DNA of 19,834 bases, taken from DASRAJ01 sp039920305. GTDB lineage: Bacteria > Bacteroidota > Bacteroidia > Chitinophagales > UBA10324. The notes under the pieces are model-generated. The model had not been told where the DNA came from. It saw nothing but the letters and a program-made list of their open reading frames with translations, and searched no databases. Every line of letters starts with the position of its first letter. Within the stretch, counting starts at the first letter, position 1. The stretch is taken from assembly GCA_039920305.1 (NCBI GenBank), contig JBDSEA010000084.1, positions 1 through 19,834 of the forward strand, read 5' to 3'. Made by a program: the position numbers and the translations under genes. Shown here piece by piece: positions 13,453 through 19,834 of the stretch.

Positions 13453-14634
13453 TTACTTAACCATCACTGATGATTCAAATGTTTGAACCCCTGCCTTTAC
13501 CCTGATAAGATACATTCCTCCGGAAGCTTCAGGAAGTGATATATTTTCTGTGTTCACTCCTGAGTGATAATTTTTTATTGAACTGTAAATCACCTGCCCT
13601 AATACATTTTGAATGGTGATTTCAGCAGCGTTATTGTCCTGTGCACTGTTGAACTCCAATGCGAATGTCCCGTTAGAAGGATTGGGATACACTATTAATG
13701 AATTTGTAATTGTACTTCCAGCAGCCGTTTTAAAATAGGGCTGCTCCCAGGATATGGAACCTGAATATGCGCTTGAATCGGCGCCGCACAATGAAGCGAC
13801 TTGAGCATCATAGGAAGTTGCAGGAAATAAACCAGTTAAAACTTTTGTACTTGAAGAGGAGGTGGTATACCAGCCCCAGTTAGGCTCGCCATAGTATTTG
13901 TAACGGATTCTATACCCGGTTGCGCAGGTCATATCGTTCCAGTCGAGCGTTGCAGTAGTAACAGTGAGGGCAGTTAATGTAAAGCCTGTGGGTACCGGAC
14001 AGGCAGTAGTTGAACCGGTTTGTTTTTTCCAGTCACTCAGCTCACCATTAGGGCAAACCGATCTAACCTGAAAATCATAGCTTGTGTTACTCTCTAAGCC
14101 GGTAAATGTGTAGCTCAAAACATTTCCAACATTCACAGCAGTAGTATAGGCCGAATTTGGATCGCTGCTTTTTTTATACCGCGTTTTGTAAGACGAGGCC
14201 GTACCTGTAGATTTCCAGTTCAATGTAGCCGAGCAAGCAGTGGCACCTGTAACACTGGTACCGGAAGGCTTTGGATTGATCTTCAGATTTTTTGTATTGG
14301 CAGAACCTACAGTTACCGGCTTAGAAGAAACTACCCTTATGTGATACCTGGTGCCTGATGGAGTTCCTAAGGGGATAGTAGCAGAAATAACACCTGAGTT
14401 AATGCCGGAAACTGAACCTATGTTGACCGGTGACGCAAAACTTCCGTTAGCATCTGATAGCTGAGCAGTAAAAAAATTGCCGGGGTAAGCAGCACCATCC
14501 ACCTGGAAGGGAACATTCACCGCATCGCCCCCGCAAAACGGACTTCCGGATATTGAGCCTGTGGTAATTGAAGTAAGCGCCCATGCATGAGCCGCAATAA
14601 GTGAAATTAGCGATAAGAGAAAAATTTTTTTCAT
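13453..14634 (-). CDS. Fibronectin type III protein with T9SS type A sorting domain
   Basis: From the ATG at 14634 this is a 393-residue exported protein; the frame also opens at a TTG two codons upstream, which I reject. The signal peptide is MKKIFLLSLISLIAAHAWA. An N-terminal Ig-like region (to about residue 120) contains GSPFCGGDAVNVPF and RYHIRVVSSKP. Two fibronectin type III modules follow, each with the ATLxW start and a Y-x-x-[QR]-[VR]-[AR]-S-[LV]-C end: SATLNWKS with FQVRSVCPNGE, and TATLDWND with AQVASLCGAD. The last ~75 residues are a sorting domain from VYPNPSNGTF, through NVLGQVIYSS, to GGMYLIRVKAG and ESSVMVK. Such modular proteins usually act in adhesion or accompany enzymes; no catalytic domain is visible. 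It has its own terminator and a consensus promoter at 14670-14701, and is divergent from the arylsulfotransferase-like gene, which also carries FnIII plus sorting modules. Confidence 0.9.
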   Translation of the reverse strand: MKKIFLLSLISLIAAHAWALTSITTGSISGSPFCGGDAVNVPFQVDGAAYPGNFFTAQLSDANGSFASPVNIGSVSGINSGVISATIPLGTPSGTRYHIRVVSSKPVTVGSANTKNLKINPKPSGTSVTGATACSATLNWKSTGTASSYKTRYKKSSDPNSAYTTAVNVGNVLSYTFTGLESNTSYDFQVRSVCPNGELSDWKKQTGSTTACPVPTGFTLTALTVTTATLDWNDMTCATGYRIRYKYYGEPNWGWYTTSSSSTKVLTGLFPATSYDAQVASLCGADSSAYSGSISWEQPYFKTAAGSTITNSLIVYPNPSNGTFALEFNSAQDNNAAEITIQNVLGQVIYSSIKNYHSGVNTENISLPEASGGMYLIRVKAGVQTFESSVMVK

Positions 14635-14669
14635 TTTCAAAAATTTTTATTGGTTAGTAAGAAAGAGAT

Positions 14670-14701
14670 CAAAGCTATGAAACAATTCAGAAACCAAATT
14701 C
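14670..14701 (-). promoter_or_regulatory. Consensus Bacteroidota promoter of the FnIII T9SS gene
   Basis: On the minus strand TAGCTTTG (14670-14677) matches TAnnTTTG exactly. A TTTG lies 17 bases upstream, within the expected range for the -33 element. The start codon at 14634 is about 35 bases downstream of the box, leaving a short leader. This is the best-formed promoter in the window. Confidence 0.6.
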
Positions 14702-14809
14702 AGAAAGATGAAACGTTTAAGATTAATGAAACTGTTATCCCTGCCCGCTTAAAAAATTTCTCAAAAATTTAGAAGCTATTTGAGAATTCAATCCGAAATT
14801 AATTTATCA

Positions 14810-14859
14810 TTCGACTAGCTCAAGTTGACCTTTGAGCGAGTCAGGTTGGCCTTGTCGAA
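14810..14859. repeat. REP-like palindromic repeat (TTCGAC...GTCGAA)
   Basis: The stretch begins TTCGACTAGCTCAAGTTGAC and ends in the reverse complement of TTCGACAAGGCCAACCTGAC. The two arms agree at TTCGAC, AG, CAA and TGAC. From memory, near-identical palindromes built on TTCGACAAGCTCAGCCTGAC are dispersed between genes in many Bacteroidota genomes. Only one copy is present here, so repetitiveness is inferred. Confidence 0.55.
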
Positions 14860-14957
14860 ACATTAAATTTTCAGGTTTCTATTAATTTCCAAACAACTTC
14901 ATACTCAGAAGCAGTAATTCATCGTCCTGATTTACCAGGCTAAACCTTAAATCTCTT

Positions 14958-14969
14958 ACTTTCGCACCC
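14958..14969 (+). promoter_or_regulatory. Promoter-like box before the arylsulfotransferase-like gene
   Basis: TACTTTCGCACC resembles TAnnTTTG with one mismatch and lies about 20 bases before the ATG at 14990. The same TTACTTTCG string recurs at 9838-9846, and a variant occurs upstream of accD, suggesting a shared promoter style. A -33 element could not be placed with confidence. Confidence 0.45.
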
Positions 14970-14989
14970 TCCAAAAAACCATCATCAAA

Positions 14990-17101
14990 ATGAAAAACAT
15001 TTTACAGTGTATTATCATCTTTATCTTATTCACGGCGGCTACTTCCGCTTTTGCCCAATTCAGTTATATTAATCCAATGCCTGGTAGTAAAATGAAAAAT
15101 AAGGAAACAAGCATCATTCTAAAAAATGGTGGATTGATTGAATCAGCATCCCTTATGAATAACGTTGTTTCCATTCAAGGCTCAAAAAGCGGAATCCATA
15201 CAAACAGGATTGTATTGAGTGATGATAAAAAAACCATTTGTGTTTATCCGCAGCCACTGTTTATGGATGATGAGACAGTTTATGTGAAGGTAAAGGATGG
15301 ATTCAGAAGAACAGATGGCACCATCATCCGCGGCACATCATTTCAATTTGAAACACATCCTGCAAATCCGCGAATCGTTAAAGCAGAAAATGAGGATTTG
15401 CGGCTTAATTGCAACAACCTTGTTCCATTTACCATCAGCATCAATAATAATCCATGGGAGGGTGATATTTTTTATTATAATTTCTGGTCGAGCAGTCCCC
15501 TCTGCTGGGCAAGAACCATTATAAATAATGCCGGAGATTCGATCTATTCTGAATTTAATAATTCAGAAGGACTGGATTTTAAGATCAACCACAATGGCTA
15601 TCTCACTTATTATGATGTGGATAGTCAGGTTTGGAACATGGCGGATTCAAGCTATAATGTGGTTAAGACTTTTGAAATGGGAAACGGATATGCTGCTGAT
15701 GAGCATGAGTTACTGGTATTTCCTGATGGATTTTCTTTTATGATGGCACTGGATACTGCGTTTTATGAGGACCTGACTGTTATCGGAGGCCATGATTCCG
15801 TAAATGTTATCGGTAATGTTTTGCAGCAATTAGACCCGAGCGGGAATGTAATATTTGAATGGAGCAGCTTTGACCATTATCAATATGAAGATGCTATGTT
15901 CTGGGTTCTTAGCACAGGAATGTCGCTTGGCACTAATGGATGGTGGGACTGGTACCATGCAAACTCCATTGAGCTTGAAACAGATTCTTCCATTATTATT
16001 TCATCACGGCATTACAGTGAGATTGCAAAAATCAGTCTCAATACAGGAGAATTTATTTGGCAGTGGGGCGGAAAAAATAACCAGTTTCATTTCGTAAATG
16101 ACGATTCAGACCGGTTCATCCATTCGTTAACGCAGGATACATTTTATTTCAGCGGTCAGCATGATGTGCGCAGGCTTCCCAATGGCAACATCACATTTTT
16201 TAATAACGATAATAACCTGGGCCCTGCTGAGTTATTGAGAAGCGATGCTAAAGAATATGAACTCGATGAGGTAAACAAAATTGCTACACTTAAATGGCAT
16301 TACTATCATCCTCTCGTTAGCGGATATGTTCTTCAATCACTTGCCATGGGTAGTGTGCAGCGCTTGCCAAATGGCAATACTTTTATTAACTGGGGCCTCA
16401 TTGGATTACCGCAGCACTATGACATAATGCCCAAGATGACCGAGGTAGATTCCTTGGGAAATATTGCATGGGAATTTAACTGGCCTTTTGACGGAACAAA
16501 TTTTTATGCAACTTACCGTGCACATAAATTCATATGGGAACGTTGCAACCTGCTCGTTGATTCTGCATTGCTTGAAGACAGCGTAGGAGTTAATGCTGCT
16601 TTGCTCAGCTGGAATAGCAATTCAAAATTCTCCGGTTATATTCTTGAATACAAAAAATGTAATGATTCAGCCTGGATTTCTATTCCTCTCAATACGAACT
16701 TCTATGACCTCCAGGGATTGGAATCAAGTACCTGTTATAACTGGCGATTGCAGAGCATCTGTTCGATTTACGATGATACTTCTGATTACACTGCAACACA
16801 AGTCTTTCTTACAGATGTAGCTGATCAAACCGCGTTTTTGGTAAATACTGTTTCTTCATTCGAGCTTTATCCCAATCCGGCAGCAGGAGAAGCTGAAATA
16901 AGATTTATTACGTATGCAAACCATCAAGTTCAATTAACGATTTACAATTTGATCGGAGGCATTATGAAGTATGAAATAATATCGGCTCAGCACGGAATCA
17001 ACCGCTTTAAAATAGATCTAGGCAAATTAGCTGCGGGAGCCTATCATGTTGAACTGAAGGCCGGGAGTCAGACACTGAGGCAAAGCCTGGTAGTGAATTG
17101 A
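14990..17101 (+). CDS. Arylsulfotransferase-like propeller protein with FnIII and T9SS sorting domains
   Basis: This 703-residue exported protein has a signal peptide ending SAFA-QF and an N-terminal Ig-like region to about residue 120. A propeller region (about 130-520) follows that resembles the arylsulfotransferase family Arylsulfotran_2 (PF14269). Diagnostic phrases are WDWYHANSIEL with His323, ISSRHYSEIAKI with Arg340 and His341, GEFIWQWGGK, and SGQHDVRRLPNGNITFFNND with His391 and Arg394. Clustered His/Arg residues at corresponding places serve sulfate transfer in bacterial arylsulfate sulfotransferases, but which residue is catalytic here is not known. A fibronectin III module (about 535-610, with ALLSWNSN and YNWRLQSIC) and a sorting domain from YPNP (627-630) complete the protein. 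Substrates cannot be named, and some family members may be non-enzymatic. It is monocistronic, with a promoter box at 14958 and a strong terminator at 17122. Confidence 0.85.
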   Translation: MKNILQCIIIFILFTAATSAFAQFSYINPMPGSKMKNKETSIILKNGGLIESASLMNNVVSIQGSKSGIHTNRIVLSDDKKTICVYPQPLFMDDETVYVKVKDGFRRTDGTIIRGTSFQFETHPANPRIVKAENEDLRLNCNNLVPFTISINNNPWEGDIFYYNFWSSSPLCWARTIINNAGDSIYSEFNNSEGLDFKINHNGYLTYYDVDSQVWNMADSSYNVVKTFEMGNGYAADEHELLVFPDGFSFMMALDTAFYEDLTVIGGHDSVNVIGNVLQQLDPSGNVIFEWSSFDHYQYEDAMFWVLSTGMSLGTNGWWDWYHANSIELETDSSIIISSRHYSEIAKISLNTGEFIWQWGGKNNQFHFVNDDSDRFIHSLTQDTFYFSGQHDVRRLPNGNITFFNNDNNLGPAELLRSDAKEYELDEVNKIATLKWHYYHPLVSGYVLQSLAMGSVQRLPNGNTFINWGLIGLPQHYDIMPKMTEVDSLGNIAWEFNWPFDGTNFYATYRAHKFIWERCNLLVDSALLEDSVGVNAALLSWNSNSKFSGYILEYKKCNDSAWISIPLNTNFYDLQGLESSTCYNWRLQSICSIYDDTSDYTATQVFLTDVADQTAFLVNTVSSFELYPNPAAGEAEIRFITYANHQVQLTIYNLIGGIMKYEIISAQHGINRFKIDLGKLAAGAYHVELKAGSQTLRQSLVVN

Positions 17102-17121
17102 CTTTAATAAATATCGGAGCC

Positions 17122-17164
17122 TCCCCTGTAAATTTTCTAATGAAAACTTACAGGGGATTTTTTT
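17122..17164 (+). terminator. Strong rho-independent terminator of the arylsulfotransferase-like gene
   Basis: TCCCCTGTAA at 17122-17131 pairs perfectly with TTACAGGGGA at 17148-17157. The interior adds TTTC/GAAA pairs around a small loop, and seven T follow at 17158-17164. It starts 20 bases after the stop codon. Confidence 0.93.
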
Positions 17165-17244
17165 CAAAAAATGGTTCTGCTAAAATTTACCTGACTAAAA
17201 AAATATCCCGTCTGCCAGAGAACTTTTGTTTATTACAATAGATA

Positions 17245-18144
17245 TCACTTGGGTAAAACGTTAGGAATAAGCTTTCTGATATGATGGCGAAAGTGCATCA
17301 GCATGAAAAGTAAAACAGACAGCATTATTAACCCTGCGCCAAAGAAAAATGCTGCATTCAATTCCTCCTGTTCATGATAAAAGATAAAAGCAAGTATGAT
17401 TCCATATACAGGTTCCATATTCAATGAGAGATTAGCAGTAAATGCCGAAACTTTTTCCAGTGCCTTCATGGAGAGATTAAAAGGGATTACAGTACAAAAT
17501 AACGTAAAGAAAAAAAGGAGGATCAGGTCATTAGTATCAGGAAAAAGCTTATGGGAGGGAAATAAGAAAAGGTAAAGAGGCATCAGCAGGGTGAGAAATA
17601 CAAAACCGCTTGTGATCTCATACGTTGTTATTGTTTCAGAATTATGCTTTCCGGTGAGTCCCTTATTTACGATGGTAAAAACAGAAGCAAGTATCGCGGA
17701 AATCATTCCCAGAATAATTCCTGTTCGCTGCAATTCATTAAACTGAAAAATCAGAAACATTCCAAAAAGTGCCAGCAGAGCAAGCATCATTTCGTACAGC
17801 TTAAATTTCTGCCTGCGTATTACTGGTTCAAATACGGAGGAAAAAACTGCAATCATCGGCAGGCAGCTCATGCCAATGGATATGTTCGAATATTTAATGG
17901 AGGCGTAAAAGAAAACCCAATGCAGGGCGACAAGTAACCCGGCTATGCTAAGCGGAATTAAATCCCGGCCTGGTAATATTCTGACCTTGCCGGTAAAAGC
18001 ACCAATTAAAATCCAGCAAAAAGAAGTTAACAGCATTCTGTACCAAACTAATATTCCTTCAGTGAGCTCAATGCTTCTTGCAAAAATTCCTGTAAAACCC
18101 CAGAGGAAAACCGAAATATGAAGCAGTATAAAAGCACGGCGCAT
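17245..18144 (-). CDS. EamA/DMT-superfamily transporter
   Basis: This 299-residue inner-membrane protein has about ten hydrophobic segments in two similar halves, the layout of EamA (DUF6) drug/metabolite transporters. Recognisable features are the opening AFILLHISVFLWGFTGIFAR, the first-repeat WYRMLLTSF, an IVNKGLTGKHNSET loop between the halves, and the second-half NLSLNMEPVYGIILAFIFY, which matches the conserved xLEPVxA segment before TM9. A basic tail (RHHIRKLIPN) follows the last helix. Family members export amino acids, nucleotides or other small metabolites; the substrate cannot be predicted. It starts 36 bases after the stop of the lectin-domain gene and may share its transcript, though a functional link is not evident. 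No terminator is clear before 17245. Confidence 0.9.
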   Translation of the reverse strand: MRRAFILLHISVFLWGFTGIFARSIELTEGILVWYRMLLTSFCWILIGAFTGKVRILPGRDLIPLSIAGLLVALHWVFFYASIKYSNISIGMSCLPMIAVFSSVFEPVIRRQKFKLYEMMLALLALFGMFLIFQFNELQRTGIILGMISAILASVFTIVNKGLTGKHNSETITTYEITSGFVFLTLLMPLYLFLFPSHKLFPDTNDLILLFFFTLFCTVIPFNLSMKALEKVSAFTANLSLNMEPVYGIILAFIFYHEQEELNAAFFFGAGLIMLSVLLFMLMHFRHHIRKLIPNVLPK

Positions 18145-18180
18145 AAAGCGCGTGAAATTACTTTGACAATATTAATTTTT

Positions 18181-19647
18181 CTATTGGACAACGAGGAGCG
18201 AATGCAGCAGGACATCGGATGAAACAACTGCCACATCATATATTCCGGGCGTCATGAGTTCCTCCGGCAGAAGGATGTCATTATTCCCTTCATTGAGTTT
18301 AATGGCTTGCTGAAAAATAATCTTACCGGATATACTGGTAACTAAACATGTAACATTTGTTTTTAATGCTGATTGTATCTGTAAGTGTACTTCATTGTAG
18401 GCGGGATTAGGATGAATGAACAAGCCTGTCGTGGTATTGCATGTAACTGACTGGACACCGGAATAGGTAAAAGTGCCATCAAAGTCTACCTGCTTGAGGC
18501 GATAGTAGTTTGTGCCGGGCAATGGATGCGGATCAGTAAAAGAATAATCAGTTTCGGCAGAGGAGTTTCCTGATGCTTCAATTGTTGCAACCATTTGATA
18601 GCTGACTGCGTCAGGGGATCTCTCTGCAATAAAATAATCATTGTTGAATTCTGCAGAAGTGGTCCAATTCAGCGTGGTCTTATTGTTTTCACACAGCGCT
18701 GCAAAAGATTTTAACTCAATCGGAAGAATTACACAATCCACGGTTAAATCCATGGTATCGGTAGCAGTAAGACAACCGAAATTACCTGTAAGAATGTAAG
18801 TAGTAGAACCGGCGGGATCAGCAACAGGATTTAAGCAATTGGTGCAGGAAAGGCCTGTAGCCGGTGACCATGAATATGTGGTAAAATTAGAATTGCCATT
18901 CAGTGTTACAGGACTTCCCGGGCAAAAAGTAGAATCGGCACCGGCTTCCAGACGCAATTCACAAAAAAATTGGGCATTGGTGGATAAGCCGGTTGCTCCT
19001 GTAATTCCATAATACACCATGCTGTCTCCATTGAAAATTCCTGTTACCATATCCATTACCAGTGTTTGAATGAGATTGCAATCGAAATATACCTGCAAAG
19101 TAGTTGTTGCCGGTTGCCAGGTAACCTTTATCAGATGGTAAAGATTATCTTCTATGTTTACACCAGATCCCAGCAGTGTAACTGCCGAAGCTAATTCCCA
19201 CGCTGTTAAGCCATCCCCATTAATAGCACAATGGTCATCAGAAATATCATAAGCAGGCCATGTGTTTTCATAGGTGTCGAATTCGATATCCAGGGATGGG
19301 GTAATAGGAGTGTAAAGTGATCCATAGCCCAGTTGATACCCGTCATCACCAATGGCATTTAACCCTGCTGAAGAAGTTTGAAGTACTACTGCCATTCCAT
19401 CTGCTCCATTATCAGTAGGCCCGAAGTTTAATTGAAAATATAACTCAAATGGCTTATTGAGATTAAGCATTTTGTTACTCCATGCTGCACCTATCTGATG
19501 GGTTTTATTTTTAGTAAGCTGGTAGCAATCATTGCCGGCAGAAATTGCATTAACCAGGTTCCAGCCAGACTGCGCAAATGAAGATTCAGTTACAAGGAAA
19601 AGCATGCTCATTAGAAAACCAAAACGGGCATTGAGGGTAAGCAGCAT
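18181..19647 (-). CDS. L-type lectin domain protein with T9SS type A sorting domain
   Basis: From the ATG at 19647 this is a 488-residue exported protein; the open frame reaches a TTG at 19659, which I do not use. The signal peptide ends SSFA-QSGW. Residues ~26-235 form a legume-type (L-type) lectin sandwich: FELYFQLNFGPTDNGADGMA, SLDIEFDTYENTW with the conserved acidic metal-site neighbourhood, DDHCAINGDG, and LIKVTWQPATTTLQVYFD. A cysteine-containing Ig/PKD-like stretch follows (FCPGSPVTLNGNSNFTTYSW to TDTMDLTVDC), then an FnIII-like segment common in T9SS proteins (LPIELKSFAALCENNKTTLN to YYRLKQVDFDGTFTYSGV). The sorting domain starts FIHPNPAYNEV and ends LLHSLLVVQ. L-type lectins bind carbohydrate, so surface glycan adhesion is likely; the sugar specificity is unknown. 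The nearest neighbour downstream is the EamA transporter, 36 bases away. Confidence 0.9.
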   Translation of the reverse strand: MLLTLNARFGFLMSMLFLVTESSFAQSGWNLVNAISAGNDCYQLTKNKTHQIGAAWSNKMLNLNKPFELYFQLNFGPTDNGADGMAVVLQTSSAGLNAIGDDGYQLGYGSLYTPITPSLDIEFDTYENTWPAYDISDDHCAINGDGLTAWELASAVTLLGSGVNIEDNLYHLIKVTWQPATTTLQVYFDCNLIQTLVMDMVTGIFNGDSMVYYGITGATGLSTNAQFFCELRLEAGADSTFCPGSPVTLNGNSNFTTYSWSPATGLSCTNCLNPVADPAGSTTYILTGNFGCLTATDTMDLTVDCVILPIELKSFAALCENNKTTLNWTTSAEFNNDYFIAERSPDAVSYQMVATIEASGNSSAETDYSFTDPHPLPGTNYYRLKQVDFDGTFTYSGVQSVTCNTTTGLFIHPNPAYNEVHLQIQSALKTNVTCLVTSISGKIIFQQAIKLNEGNNDILLPEELMTPGIYDVAVVSSDVLLHSLLVVQ

Positions 19648-19773
19648 CTTGAAGTTCAAAGTTTACAGACTAAAATTACCACATCCTGAGAAAATAAAAT
19701 ATTTATGATTCCCACTCATAGTTGTTTATTAGCAACATAGGCTGTTTTAACAATACATTCGTCAGTAATTGTT

Positions 19774-19834
19774 ATGAAAAATATCTTAATTACCCTTGTC
19801 TTAGCAGTAACGATTACTGCACTCCTTCATTTGC
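19774..19834 (+). CDS. Start of an exported protein (cut by right edge)
   Basis: An ATG at 19774 opens a frame of 20 codons to the window end, reading MKNILITLVLAVTITALLHL. Lys near the N-terminus followed by a hydrophobic stretch fits a signal peptide or first membrane helix. It is divergent from the lectin gene, with 126 bases between. TACATTCG, a near match to the -7 box, lies about 15 bases upstream. Nothing of the mature protein is visible. Confidence 0.6.
   Translation, partial: MKNILITLVLAVTITALLHL

Larger units (their letters stand above)
14635..14989. other. Divergent intergenic region with two promoters and a palindromic repeat
   Basis: No gene is seen in these 355 bases. They contain the promoter of the FnIII gene (minus), a REP-like palindrome at 14810-14859, and the promoter-like box of the arylsulfotransferase-like gene (plus). 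A further weak inverted repeat, TTCTCAAA (14758-14765) with TTTGAGAA (14779-14786), has a 13-base loop and no assigned role. Confidence 0.6.

Noticed and set aside
14751..14786. Inverted repeat TTCTCAAA/TTTGAGAA as a terminator
   Set aside because: No gene ends nearby in either orientation and no T-run follows; too short to call an operator.
19648..19659. TTG start for the lectin-domain gene
   Set aside because: The next ATG (19647) gives a normal signal peptide, and the TTG overlaps AAACTTTG, a near match to the -7 box.
1..19834. Defence system, prophage, integron, CRISPR or biosynthetic cluster
   Set aside because: Every sizeable frame was accounted for by secreted modular proteins, housekeeping enzymes or transport; no nuclease, helicase, transposase, integrase, phage structural gene, or regularly spaced repeats were seen.

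Overview
The window looks like chromosomal DNA of a member of the Bacteroidota, probably from the Chitinophagales/Sphingobacteriales side. Five complete proteins end in a type A sorting domain of the type IX secretion system (T9SS; a YPNP- or HPNP-like start and about 80 residues ending in a short basic or hydrophobic tail), and a sixth CDS is an orphan piece of such a domain. Promoter-like boxes resemble the Bacteroidota consensus TAnnTTTG, ribosome binding sites are weak, and intergenic DNA is AT-rich. No rRNA, tRNA, CRISPR array, transposase or phage gene was seen. All assignments are from reading the sequence, without database searches.

Layout. Positions 1-2917 (minus): a three-gene run with gaps of 6 and 9 bases, made of an orphan sorting-domain fragment, a six-bladed Kelch-type secreted protein, and the start of a second secreted propeller-like protein cut by the left edge. 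Positions 2918-4038 hold two damaged small secreted-protein genes: a frameshifted one on the plus strand, and a PepSY-like one on the minus strand with an in-frame stop just after its signal peptide. Positions 4039-4399 are non-coding, with a hairpin-rich inverted-repeat element and a strong terminator. Positions 4400-8310 (minus) are a tandem pair of DUF4331 proteins, of which only the downstream copy has a T9SS sorting domain. Positions 8668-13283 (minus) are housekeeping: accD, a class I aldolase (fbaB), a cobalamin/metal-receptor-like substrate-binding protein without signal peptide, and cystathionine beta-synthase. From 13453 the window returns to surface biology: a fibronectin-III T9SS protein (minus), a divergent arylsulfotransferase-like T9SS protein (plus), an EamA-type transporter, an L-type-lectin T9SS protein (both minus), and the first codons of another exported protein at the right edge (plus).

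How the genes fit together. The housekeeping genes are not one pathway: AccD serves fatty-acid synthesis, the aldolase serves glycolysis/gluconeogenesis, and CBS serves sulfur amino-acid metabolism. The secreted proteins share an export route (Sec, then T9SS) and a build of beta-propeller, Ig-like, FnIII or lectin modules plus sorting domain, as expected for surface adhesion or polymer handling, but their substrates cannot be read from sequence.

The window does not clearly contain a new multi-gene system. The points most worth following are the DUF4331 pair with its split localisation and palindromic leader, the two broken small secreted-protein genes, the inverted-repeat elements at 4135-4245 and 9588-9852, and two genes whose -7 boxes lie four bases from the start codon, implying leaderless mRNAs. 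Several long frames open at TTG; I chose the next ATG in each case (6505, 11864, 13283, 14634, 19647).
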